Assembly: GCA_029248525.1 (NCBI GenBank)
Contig: JAQWJE010000049.1
Location: 62,001-126,000, forward strand
Length of the DNA stretch: 64,000 nucleotides
From: Candidatus Binatia bacterium
GTDB lineage: Bacteria; Desulfobacterota; Binatia; UBA12015
Direction of reading: 5' to 3'
The translations under genes were made by a program, and so were the position numbers. The notes below the pieces were generated by a model that saw nothing but the letters and a program-made list of their open reading frames with translations, was not told the DNA's origin and ran no database searches. Position 1 is the stretch's first letter; each line of letters starts with the position of its first letter. This document shows, one piece after another, positions 17,083 to 24,881 of this stretch.

Positions 17083-19827
17083 ATGCAAAGAGCATCGGGA
17101 AGGGTTGGAGCGGCGTTGGTTGTCGTGATCATATTGGCCAGCAGCGCGGGGAGCGGTCAGGCGCATGCGCAAGATGAGCCGGACCCCAGCGGTCTTTGCG
17201 GCTCCTGGCCGGTTCCCGAAACGCCCGACACGGAACCACCGGAATTATCACTGCAATGGCCAACGCCGGATGTCGTCATGCGCACCGGGATCGAAAGTAA
17301 TTTCTGGGGCTATGTCGCTGACGACCAGGCTGTCACCAGTATTCAGGGAGCCCTGCAGCACATCGAAACCGGTCTTTGGTGGCGCCCAGATCAAACTTGG
17401 GGCGATCGCGAAATGCATCCTGCCGCGGTCGTCGATGCAGATGGCCATTGGCGATGGACGCATGCCCCGCAAGCCCCCGGCAGTTTTCGCCTGATCATCG
17501 AGGCGCGAGATGCAGCAGGGAACCTGACAAGCGCGGACACCACCTTCGCGGTGATCGGAGAGGCGCTGGTGCCAACTGGAGCGCCGCCCACTCCTCAGCC
17601 GACGCCGCAGCATACCCCCCAACCCGACCCGACGCCCGGACAGACACCTCGTCCCGAAGCGACACCTCGTCCCGAAGCGACACCTCTGCCGACCGCTCAG
17701 CCGACGCCGACCGTGGTGCCATCCCCGACGCCCCCACCGAACGATCCTCCGGCAAGCGATCCAGACTGGGTCCTGCGCTGGTCGGATGAGTTCTCGCAAG
17801 CCGCTGGCAGTCCACCCGATGCCGCACGATGGCGTGCGGAAGTCGGTGGCTGGGGCTGGGGCAATCAGGAACATCAGTTCTACACCGACAGCACCCGCAA
17901 TGCGGCGCACGATGGTGACGGACATCTCGTGATCACGGCTCGCGAAGAAACTGTGCCCTCTTCAAGTTGTTGGTATGGCAGTTGTCTCTATTCATCTGCA
18001 CGCCTGACGACCGAGGGGTTATTCGATCAGATGTACGGGCGATTCGAGGCACGCTTGCGGTTGCCCTACGGACAAGGGATCTGGCCGGCCTTCTGGACGC
18101 TCGGCAACGACTTCCGCGAAGTCGGCTGGCCCGCTACCGGCGAGATCGACATCATGGAGAATATCGGTCGGGAGCCGGGAACCGTCTACGGCACCATCCA
18201 CGGTCCGGGCTATTCCGGAGGCGCGGGCCTCACAGGATCTTTCGAACTGCCATCCGGTGAGGCCTTCGCCGATGACTTTCACGTCTTTCGTATCGACTGG
18301 TCGCCTGGCGAAATCCGCTGGTTCGTGGATGACAACCTCGTGCACACTCTCACTCCCGGGGATCTGCCCAACCCGGAAGATTGGGTTTTCGATCACCCCT
18401 TCTTTCTCATTCTCAATATCGCGGTTGGCGGGCAGTGGCCGGGCTACCCCGACGGTACAACCACTTTCCCGCAAAGAATGCTGATTGATTATGTGCGCGC
18501 TTACGAGCGAGTGGTACCCGAGGTCCATCCTGAGCCATTTACCTACGTCGTGTTGCCCGACACGCAATATATGACGAGTCGAACCAATCAGGCCGTACCG
18601 GAGCAATTCGACCGGCAGACGGAATGGATCGCGTCACGGGTCGCGGCGGACAATATCAAATTCGTCTCCCACCTCGGGGATATCGTCGACTGGGGTCCCA
18701 GCAGAACCCAGTGGGAGATTGCCGACCGGGCGCTTTCCCAACTCGATGGCGTCGTCCCTTATGGCCTGACCTTCGGCAATCACGATGCGGATGATCGCGT
18801 CTGGGGCCGCCGCGATAACCTCTTCAATGAATACTTTCCTCGTTGGCGTTACGAGGAAGAGGCCTGGTACGGCGGGTCGTATCCGTCCAACAAGAACACC
18901 AACAGCTATCAGACGTTTACCGCCGGACCGCACACCTACCTTGTGCTGCACCTGCAATGGGATCCTCTTGCCGACGTGCGCGCGTGGGCCAATCAAGTCC
19001 TCGGCGCACATCCCGACAAGCGCGTGATCGTCTCAACCCATGAGTTTCCCGGCAACTGGCTGCTCTGGAACGAAGTGCTCCAGAACCACGCGAATGTCTT
19101 CCTGATTGTGTCCGGTCATGAATGTGCCCGCGAGCGCTTCCTGCCTCTCGAGAACGCGCTGGGTGGTGTCGTATATTCCGTCCTCACCGATTATCAATGC
19201 GACAACCCCTCGCAGGCCTTGCTGCGAACCTACAAATTCCATGCGGATGGCGACGTCGAGGCCACCACCTACTCCCCCTGGACCGAGGCTTATGAAATCG
19301 ACGACTCTTCGTCTTTCCGGTTCCGTCCGGACTATGCGGGTGCCGCCATCTGCGACGATCCGAAACCTTTTTCGGGTGAACGCATGCAGATCCCCGGCCG
19401 ACTCGAAGCAGAGGATTATGATGCGGGTTGCCCGGGGAGCGCCTATCTCGACCGCGACGGCCGGAATGAAGGGGGTGCCTATCGCGAGGACGGCGTAGAT
19501 CTGGAGCCGACTGCCGACGGGGGAATCAACCTGGGGTGGACGCGGGACGGAGAATGGCTGACCTACTCGATTCGGATTCTGGAATCCGGTCGTTATGACC
19601 TCACGCTCCGGGTCGCCTCGGAGGGAAATGGATCGGTGCTGCGCCTATCGCTGGGGGGCGATTCCCTGACCGACCCGGTGGCCATTGCACCGACCGGGAA
19701 CTGGCAGAGCTGGCAGGAACTTCGCCTGGAAGGCATCGACCTGATGGCCGGCGACCATCTTCTGCGCATCGATATCGACGACGGAGACTTCAATCTGGAC
19801 TGGATCGATTGGGCCCGACAGCAGTAG
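17083..19827 (+). CDS. Secreted GH16 glucanase - metallophosphoesterase - CBM6 fusion protein
   Basis: A 914-residue exported protein from the ATG at 17083 (GGGGGG in ribosome-binding position; upstream GTG/ATG starts at 17014/17062 also in frame). Order: signal peptide ending GQAHAQ; Cys-containing and Ig-like segment (30-160); Pro/Thr linker (165-227); GH16 domain (230-480) with the catalytic ExDxxE as EIDIME at 354-359; calcineurin-like phosphoesterase (485-737) with DTQY, GDIVD (532-536), GNHD (565-568) and THEF; CBM6 (772-914) with LEAEDY and GEWLTYSI. GH16 points to beta-1,3-glucan (laminarin-type) hydrolysis. The phosphoesterase substrate is unknown. Its last metal motif reads GHEC where GHxH is usual, so activity may be altered. 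Finding both enzymes plus a carbohydrate-binding module in one chain is unusual. Confidence 0.9.
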   Translation: MQRASGRVGAALVVVIILASSAGSGQAHAQDEPDPSGLCGSWPVPETPDTEPPELSLQWPTPDVVMRTGIESNFWGYVADDQAVTSIQGALQHIETGLWWRPDQTWGDREMHPAAVVDADGHWRWTHAPQAPGSFRLIIEARDAAGNLTSADTTFAVIGEALVPTGAPPTPQPTPQHTPQPDPTPGQTPRPEATPRPEATPLPTAQPTPTVVPSPTPPPNDPPASDPDWVLRWSDEFSQAAGSPPDAARWRAEVGGWGWGNQEHQFYTDSTRNAAHDGDGHLVITAREETVPSSSCWYGSCLYSSARLTTEGLFDQMYGRFEARLRLPYGQGIWPAFWTLGNDFREVGWPATGEIDIMENIGREPGTVYGTIHGPGYSGGAGLTGSFELPSGEAFADDFHVFRIDWSPGEIRWFVDDNLVHTLTPGDLPNPEDWVFDHPFFLILNIAVGGQWPGYPDGTTTFPQRMLIDYVRAYERVVPEVHPEPFTYVVLPDTQYMTSRTNQAVPEQFDRQTEWIASRVAADNIKFVSHLGDIVDWGPSRTQWEIADRALSQLDGVVPYGLTFGNHDADDRVWGRRDNLFNEYFPRWRYEEEAWYGGSYPSNKNTNSYQTFTAGPHTYLVLHLQWDPLADVRAWANQVLGAHPDKRVIVSTHEFPGNWLLWNEVLQNHANVFLIVSGHECARERFLPLENALGGVVYSVLTDYQCDNPSQALLRTYKFHADGDVEATTYSPWTEAYEIDDSSSFRFRPDYAGAAICDDPKPFSGERMQIPGRLEAEDYDAGCPGSAYLDRDGRNEGGAYREDGVDLEPTADGGINLGWTRDGEWLTYSIRILESGRYDLTLRVASEGNGSVLRLSLGGDSLTDPVAIAPTGNWQSWQELRLEGIDLMAGDHLLRIDIDDGDFNLDWIDWARQQ
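17643..17686 (+). repeat. 18-base tandem repeat in the Pro/Thr linker
   Basis: The unit GACACCTCGTCCCGAAGC is present in two full and one partial copy, encoding TPRPEA repeats in the linker before the GH16 domain. It is exact at the DNA level, so recent slippage expansion is likely and copy number may vary between strains. Confidence 0.8.
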
Positions 19828-19880
19828 CACTGGGGGGCAAAACATGAGAGCGCTCTCCGAGGGGATCCATCCGGGTGGGA

Positions 19881-20408
19881 ATGACAACGAAACAACGCGG
19901 TGTTCTGGCAGGAATGTTGGCCGCATTGGGCGTGGGCATCACTCTGGTCGCTGCCAGCATGGCGTGGAACCCGCTCGAACTGACCGCGAATCTCGATCTG
20001 GAAAGCCGCCTGCGTCTGGCCGCCGGGTCGTGCATGGTCCTGATCGTCTCGCTCGCGATTACGATCGGGCGTCTCGCAAAGCATCGCTTTCTGACACCGG
20101 CAGACATGGACGGTGCCGCCGGTGGGGCGGGGTCGGCCCGAGCGCGGATCCTGCAATCCCTGCTGCAGAACACACTTGAGCAGGCCGTCCTCGCCGGGGG
20201 AATTTACCTTTGCTGGTCTGTCTGGATGCCACCACAATGGCTGTCAGTACCTTTCGTGGCTGCCATCGCCTTCGGGATCGGAAGAATCTTTTTCTTTGCC
20301 GGATATGAAAAAGGTGCTCCGGGCCGCGCCTTCGGCTTTGCATTGACCTTCTATCCCTCAGTCCTCATGCTGGCCGTGCTCGTTGTGTTCATTTCGGTGC
20401 ATGGGTAA
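19881..20408 (+). CDS. MAPEG-like integral membrane protein
   Basis: About 175 residues with four predicted membrane helices (near 8-28, 45-65, 100-125 and 150-172). Between helices 2 and 3 it has ILQSLLQNTLEQAVLAGG, close to the conserved QNxxEQ/E-N-x-x-E signature of the MAPEG superfamily (membrane-associated proteins in eicosanoid and glutathione metabolism), so a glutathione-transferase-like or structural membrane role is possible. The ATG at 19881 is taken; a GTG six bases upstream is also in frame. It overlaps or abuts the following HAD gene, so co-transcription is likely. Confidence 0.75.
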   Translation: MTTKQRGVLAGMLAALGVGITLVAASMAWNPLELTANLDLESRLRLAAGSCMVLIVSLAITIGRLAKHRFLTPADMDGAAGGAGSARARILQSLLQNTLEQAVLAGGIYLCWSVWMPPQWLSVPFVAAIAFGIGRIFFFAGYEKGAPGRAFGFALTFYPSVLMLAVLVVFISVHG

Positions 20409-20418
20409 CGCTTGCCGG

Positions 20419-21132
20419 ATGAAGGCCGCGAAAAACGCCGAATCCGGAATCGCCATCATCTTCGATATGGACGGCGTGCTGATCGACTCCGAGCCGAACT
20501 GGAAAATCGCCGAGGTCGAGATCTTCAGAGAACTTGGCGTGCCCCTGACCGAAGCCATGACCCGGCAGACCACCGGGCTGCGCATGGATGCTTGCGTGGA
20601 GTACTGGCGCGAGCGCTACCCCTTCAGAGGAGACGCTGCCGAGATCAGTGCCGAGATCACCGGCAAGATGGCCGACTGGGCGCGCTCTTCCGGGGCGCCT
20701 CTTCCCGGTGTGGCCACGGCCATCGCAATCGTGCGCCGTCAGAGAATTCCGCTTGGCTTGGCGACCTCATCGGACTTCTCCCTGATTGAGGCGGTTCTGG
20801 AGCGGCTGGATCTGGAAGATGCTTTTTCTGCCATTGCCTCGGCATCCGAGGTGGACTGCGGCAAGCCGGATCCAGCTGTCTACCGCCTCTGTGCCCGTCG
20901 CCTGGGCTACGCGGCAGATCAATGCATCGCCATCGAGGATTCTGTAGCGGGCGTCCAAAGCGCCACCGGCGCCGGCATGAAGTGTATTGCCGTTGGCGAG
21001 GCGACGGCCTCCCGAGACGACCTGCTGGGTGCCGGCGCCACGGGTTGGCTGGCCTCTCTGGAAGACCTGGACGTCGATACCTTGGGGGAGCTGAGCGGCC
21101 TCAGCTCGTCGGGTCCAGAAGCACCTTCATGA
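20419..21132 (+). CDS. HAD-superfamily phosphatase (beta-phosphoglucomutase/2-deoxyglucose-6-P phosphatase-like)
   Basis: About 237 residues from the ATG at 20419; an ATG at 20401 overlapping the previous stop is an alternative. It carries HAD motif I FDMDGVLIDSEP, motif II LATSS, the motif III Lys in DCGKPDP, and motif IV IEDSVAGVQSA. An alpha-helical C1 cap follows motif I, as in the YniC/HxpB group of sugar-phosphate phosphatases. Cytoplasmic, Mg-dependent. Its 3' end overlaps the convergent dehydrogenase gene by 32 bases. Confidence 0.88.
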   Translation: MKAAKNAESGIAIIFDMDGVLIDSEPNWKIAEVEIFRELGVPLTEAMTRQTTGLRMDACVEYWRERYPFRGDAAEISAEITGKMADWARSSGAPLPGVATAIAIVRRQRIPLGLATSSDFSLIEAVLERLDLEDAFSAIASASEVDCGKPDPAVYRLCARRLGYAADQCIAIEDSVAGVQSATGAGMKCIAVGEATASRDDLLGAGATGWLASLEDLDVDTLGELSGLSSSGPEAPS

Positions 21133-22141
21133 AACCATCTTCCCGCTTGTCAAAGCGGCGATAGGCTTCGGCCCCCTCGCTCAAGCCCAACCGATGGCTG
21201 AAGACCGCTTCCGGCCGAATCCGCCCGGATTGCAGAAGCGGAATCAACGCCGGCCAGAATTCCGGCACCGGGACCACGCCGAACGCCATGGTCAGATCCT
21301 TGGTCACCGCCAATGGCATCGGCAAGGGAAAATCCATTTCCAGATTCACACCGATCACCGCCAGCACCGCTCCGGGGCGCGCGAGCATCATGCCGGAGTG
21401 GATCGTCTCCTGAGCGCCAACCGCTTCGATCACGGCATCCGCCCCTTGCCCACCGGTCGCTTCGATCACGTGCATCAGTGCATTGTCCGGCGTCACGGCC
21501 TCGGCACCCAGCGATACCGCAAGCGCTCGCCTCTCGGGCACAGGGTCCACGACGATAATGCGCGACGGTCCGTAGAGTTGCGCACAAATAAGCGCCTGAA
21601 TGCCAACCGGGCCGGCACCCAGGATGGCTACGGTGTCACCGGGGTTAATCCGTGCCGATTTCGCCCCGAAAAATCCCGTCGGCAAAATATCGGTGAGAAG
21701 GACCGCCTGCTCCTCGGAGATCCCATCGGGCATCAGCGTCATGGAATAATCCGCCCCGGGCACAGCGACCGCTTCAGCCTGACCGCCGGGTAGATCCGGC
21801 ATGACGCCAAAAACGCGGTTCATATGGTTCAGGCACCGGACCACTTCACCGCGGCGGCAACTATCGCAGTCGCCGCAACCAATGACGCCGGCGACGATGA
21901 CGCGGTCGCCGCTCTTGAAGTTCCTCACCTCGGAGCCAACCTCGACCACCTCACCGATGAACTCATGGCCGACTGTAAACGGCCCATCGGTCATCATCAG
22001 GCCATGGTATAGATGCAGATCCGATCCACAGATTGCCGTTGCCTCGACCCGCACGATCGCACTGCGAGCGTCCTGTGGCTTGGGATCGGGTACCGACTCG
22101 ACCCGCATGTCTCCTGCTCCGTGATACACAATGCCGCGCAT
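21101..22141 (-). CDS. Zinc-dependent medium-chain alcohol dehydrogenase family protein
   Basis: 346 residues from the ATG at 22141; the open frame upstream of this is not protein-like. It has a catalytic-zinc Cys in ATAICGSD (C38), GHEF, a structural zinc lobe of four Cys in CGDCDSCRRGEVVRC, and a Rossmann segment VAILGAGPVGI. This matches glutathione-independent formaldehyde dehydrogenase/threonine-dehydrogenase-like MDR enzymes that oxidise an alcohol or polyol with NAD(P). The substrate is not clear. A small exported-protein gene lies 43 bases upstream on the same strand. Confidence 0.87.
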   Translation of the reverse strand: MRGIVYHGAGDMRVESVPDPKPQDARSAIVRVEATAICGSDLHLYHGLMMTDGPFTVGHEFIGEVVEVGSEVRNFKSGDRVIVAGVIGCGDCDSCRRGEVVRCLNHMNRVFGVMPDLPGGQAEAVAVPGADYSMTLMPDGISEEQAVLLTDILPTGFFGAKSARINPGDTVAILGAGPVGIQALICAQLYGPSRIIVVDPVPERRALAVSLGAEAVTPDNALMHVIEATGGQGADAVIEAVGAQETIHSGMMLARPGAVLAVIGVNLEMDFPLPMPLAVTKDLTMAFGVVPVPEFWPALIPLLQSGRIRPEAVFSHRLGLSEGAEAYRRFDKREDGFMKVLLDPTS

Positions 22142-22184
22142 GGGACGCGATCCTGTCGTAACCGGACCACAGGGGCAAGGCCTT

Positions 22185-22388
22185 TCAGTAGCGGATTTCG
22201 TCGATCTCGTCTTCGAGCATATCGGCCTGGTCCTCGAGGGACACCAGCCGACGCTCCACGGACATGCGCCACGAGGGCGAACAAATTTTTGCTTCCAGCC
22301 GCGGCCCGCCTTCCTCACCACCCTGAGGTTCGCCTGCACTGACCACCAAAGCCACACCAATCAATCCGATAATAATTGCTATACGCAT
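22185..22388 (-). CDS. Small exported protein with C-terminal coiled coil
   Basis: A 67-residue product with a GGGAGAGAG ribosome-binding region upstream of the ATG at 22388. The N-terminal 19 residues form a signal peptide (MRIAIIIGLIGVALVVSAG). The mature part is short, has a single Cys in AKICSPSW, and ends in an acidic helix with heptad-like spacing (SVERRLVSLEDQADMLEDEI). Unknown family. It lies directly upstream of the dehydrogenase. A longer open frame reaching 22751 is mostly antisense to the gene on the other strand and is not believed. Confidence 0.55.
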   Translation of the reverse strand: MRIAIIIGLIGVALVVSAGEPQGGEEGGPRLEAKICSPSWRMSVERRLVSLEDQADMLEDEIDEIRY

Positions 22389-22493
22389 GATAGATCTCTC
22401 TCCCTTTGAGATAGATCCTAGCGGTCGCCAAGGACAACCGTTGTCCGTCTCCTTTCTCTCGGTTTCCGGGCCCGGCATGTTAATCTCGACTCC

Positions 22494-22724
22494 ATGAAAG
22501 ATCGTCTGCCGGCAATTGCGTTGCTCGCCACCGGGATCGTCTGTTTTGCCATCCCTTCCTCGGTGCGGGCGGAAAACGACGCCCCTGCGCAAGGAATCGA
22601 AGCTCCTTCCGCGTATCTCGAGAGTATCGAGAATCCGGGTGAGAGCGGCGGCGTCGAAGAGGCAGCTGCGGCTGCCGAACAGGGCGCCAAGCACGAGAAG
22701 GCCAAAGATCCAAAACAGGACTGA
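22494..22724 (+). CDS. Small exported protein, unknown
   Basis: A 76-residue product with a good signal peptide (MKDR, hydrophobic core, PSSVRA cleavage) and a highly charged, Ala/Glu-rich mature part (EEAAAAAEQGAKHEKAK) that is likely disordered or helical. The third-codon-position GC is high, like neighbouring genes. No strong Shine-Dalgarno is seen. It is divergent from the coiled-coil gene across a 105-base spacer that should hold both promoters. Unknown family. Confidence 0.5.
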   Translation: MKDRLPAIALLATGIVCFAIPSSVRAENDAPAQGIEAPSAYLESIENPGESGGVEEAAAAAEQGAKHEKAKDPKQD

Positions 22725-22749
22725 TCGGCGAAACCCCTTCCGACAGATC

Positions 22750-23733
22750 ATGCGGGAAAGACTTTTACGAGCGACTATGGAATCAATTGAAATCCCTCAC
22801 GCCAGAGATTTCGGCGGCCGACTTTTCCCTCCAGGTGTTCGAGCAGAAAGCGCGCCCGAAATTGGAGACTGGGTGGTGACCTATCGCGAGGCCCTGCTCG
22901 AGTTCATGGCCCGCGATGGTGCCGTTCTCGTGCGAGGACTGCCCATCATCGATGCCGAAACCTTCGATACCTTTGTCGGTGCCCTGGGGCTGCCCGCGTT
23001 TCCCTACGCGGATTCGCTCTCGAATGCCCATCGGATCTCATTTACCGACAGGGTCTTTTCCGCCAACGAGGCCCCCGCGCACCTGTCGATCTTTCTTCAC
23101 CACGAAATGGCGCAGACACCACGGCCCCCGAGTGCCTTGTTCTTCTTCTGTGAATTCGCGGCGACCGAGGGTGGCGCTACGCCCTTATGTCGATCCGATA
23201 TCCTGTGGGAACATCTTTGCGAACGCGACTCCCTATTTGCGACTGACTGCGAAAACAAGGGGCTGCGCTACACCAACGTGATGGCGGGTGTTGCTGACCC
23301 CGGCTCGAGCATGGGCCGCAGCTGGCGAAGCACCTTCGCAGCCGAGACCCGGGAAGAGGCAGAAAGGCGTCTCGAGGAGCTTGGCTACGTATGGGAATGG
23401 CTCGATGGCGATGCCCTGCGCGCCACCACGCCCGTGCTTCCCGCCGTAAAGGTTCTACCAGATGGGCGTCGAAGCTTTTTCAACCAGTTGATCGCAGCAA
23501 CACAGGGGTGGAAGGATACGCGCAATGATCCTTCGCGCGCGATTACCTTCGGCGATGGAACCCCCTTGCCCGACAATGGCGTCGCGACCGCCAGCGCGAT
23601 AGCGGAGGAACTCACCTTCGACCTGATGTGGAAACCCGGCGACGTCTGCCTGGTCAATAACGATCGGGTGATGCATGGCCGCAAACCTTTTGCAGGGAAA
23701 CGCCGGATTCTGGCAGCGCTCGCTGCCGGATGA
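22750..23733 (+). CDS. TauD/TfdA-family Fe(II)/2-oxoglutarate dioxygenase
   Basis: About 327 residues from the ATG at 22750; an ATG at 22777 is equally possible and neither has a strong ribosome-binding site. The iron ligands are readable: HxE as HHE (H117/E119) in the segment FLHHEMAQTP, with the distal His in VMHGRKPF followed by the 2-oxoglutarate Arg in KRRIL. The GAVLVRGL start block and the overall length fit TauD/SyrP-like hydroxylases acting on small organic acids or amino-acid derivatives. Its stop codon abuts the stop of the convergent oxidoreductase at 23734. Confidence 0.85.
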   Translation: MRERLLRATMESIEIPHARDFGGRLFPPGVRAESAPEIGDWVVTYREALLEFMARDGAVLVRGLPIIDAETFDTFVGALGLPAFPYADSLSNAHRISFTDRVFSANEAPAHLSIFLHHEMAQTPRPPSALFFFCEFAATEGGATPLCRSDILWEHLCERDSLFATDCENKGLRYTNVMAGVADPGSSMGRSWRSTFAAETREEAERRLEELGYVWEWLDGDALRATTPVLPAVKVLPDGRRSFFNQLIAATQGWKDTRNDPSRAITFGDGTPLPDNGVATASAIAEELTFDLMWKPGDVCLVNNDRVMHGRKPFAGKRRILAALAAG

Positions 23734-24807
23734 TCAGTCCCGCTCGGGCAGGTCGTACTCGGAGATCTCGACCGCTCGGCCTTGTTCCGCAGAATCCTGT
23801 GCGGCAAGCCCCATCACCACCGACATCAATCCGTCCCAGGACGAAACCTCCGGCGGTTGGCCGTGCCGCAGGGCCTCCAAAAAGGCCTGGTGTTCGAAAT
23901 AGGTCGAGCCGTGATGAAAGCCTGCCTTGAGAATAGTTTCATCAACCTCAATCACTTCTTCCGCAACAGAAACTGGCGATCTCTTGCCCAGTATAAATCG
24001 GGAGCTCGGAATCAGAGCCTCCAACTTTCCGCGATCGCCCACCACAGAAACTTCCTGCTCCTCCCGCGACCCCTCGGCGAACATGCACAGATCCAGCATC
24101 CCGCGGATCCCGTTCGCAAAATCCACAATCACGAAACCGTTATCCAGAATATCCGGTATTTCACCGTCGTAAGATTCGTCGAGATGATTCACATCCTGCG
24201 CTGCCGAACAATAAATCCGCCTTGGCTCGCTCCGAGCCAAAAGTCGCATCAGATCAAAAAAATGACAGCATTTCTCGACAAAGGTGCCGCCCGAATTCCG
24301 ATTGAACCGATTCCAGTCCTTTACCTTGGGAAGGAAGGGGAAGCGGTGCTCCCGGATCGAAATCATGCGAGTCTGACCGGCCGTGCCGCCACGCAATTCG
24401 GCTTCCAGTCGCTGGATCGGAGCCATATAGCGATATTCGAGACCCACCCAGAAAAGACCCGCATAGCGTTTCGCCATCTCATGCGCCCAGACCGCGTCTT
24501 CCAAAGTCGTGCACATGGGCTTTTCGACGAGAACGTGCTTGCCCGAAGCCAGCACCTTTTCCAGCACCTCACGGTGCGTGAAGTTCGGGGATGCGATCAC
24601 CGCCACCTCAACATCGGCACGGGCGAGCAATTCCTCGGTATCGGAAAAGACAGGCGTCTCGGGCGGCAGTACCGGGCGAATCCACTCCCGGGGTTCTGGA
24701 TGCGGGTCGGACGCCGCGACAATCTCGACTCCGTCGATCACCGCAAGGTTCATTGCGTGCTCGATTCCCATCATGCCCGTGCCAATAAGTCCGTAACCGA
24801 TCGTCAT
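23734..24807 (-). CDS. Gfo/Idh/MocA-family NAD(P)-dependent oxidoreductase
   Basis: 357 residues from the ATG at 24807, which has AGGACGAG in ribosome-binding position; an ATG at 24828 is in frame but less likely. A Rossmann start GLIGTGMMG at residues 6-14, the catalytic-site VEKPMC block near residue 97, and a C-terminal GFO/IDH alpha/beta domain with GGTFVEKCCHFFDL are all present. The family oxidises or epimerises cyclitols and sugars. It may be divergently regulated with the MFS transporter gene that starts about 75 bases away. Confidence 0.88.
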   Translation of the reverse strand: MTIGYGLIGTGMMGIEHAMNLAVIDGVEIVAASDPHPEPREWIRPVLPPETPVFSDTEELLARADVEVAVIASPNFTHREVLEKVLASGKHVLVEKPMCTTLEDAVWAHEMAKRYAGLFWVGLEYRYMAPIQRLEAELRGGTAGQTRMISIREHRFPFLPKVKDWNRFNRNSGGTFVEKCCHFFDLMRLLARSEPRRIYCSAAQDVNHLDESYDGEIPDILDNGFVIVDFANGIRGMLDLCMFAEGSREEQEVSVVGDRGKLEALIPSSRFILGKRSPVSVAEEVIEVDETILKAGFHHGSTYFEHQAFLEALRHGQPPEVSSWDGLMSVVMGLAAQDSAEQGRAVEISEYDLPERD

Positions 24808-24881
24808 AATCTCGTCCTGACTATACAATCTCGAAGTGCTTCGGCCACCCGCCGGCTAGCTTCCCACCATCTTTGCTGACA

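Noticed and set aside
22389-22751. Longer minus-strand open frame extending the small coiled-coil gene
   Set aside because: Most of it is antisense to the exported gene at 22494-22724, and the internal ATG at 22388 has the ribosome-binding site and signal peptide.
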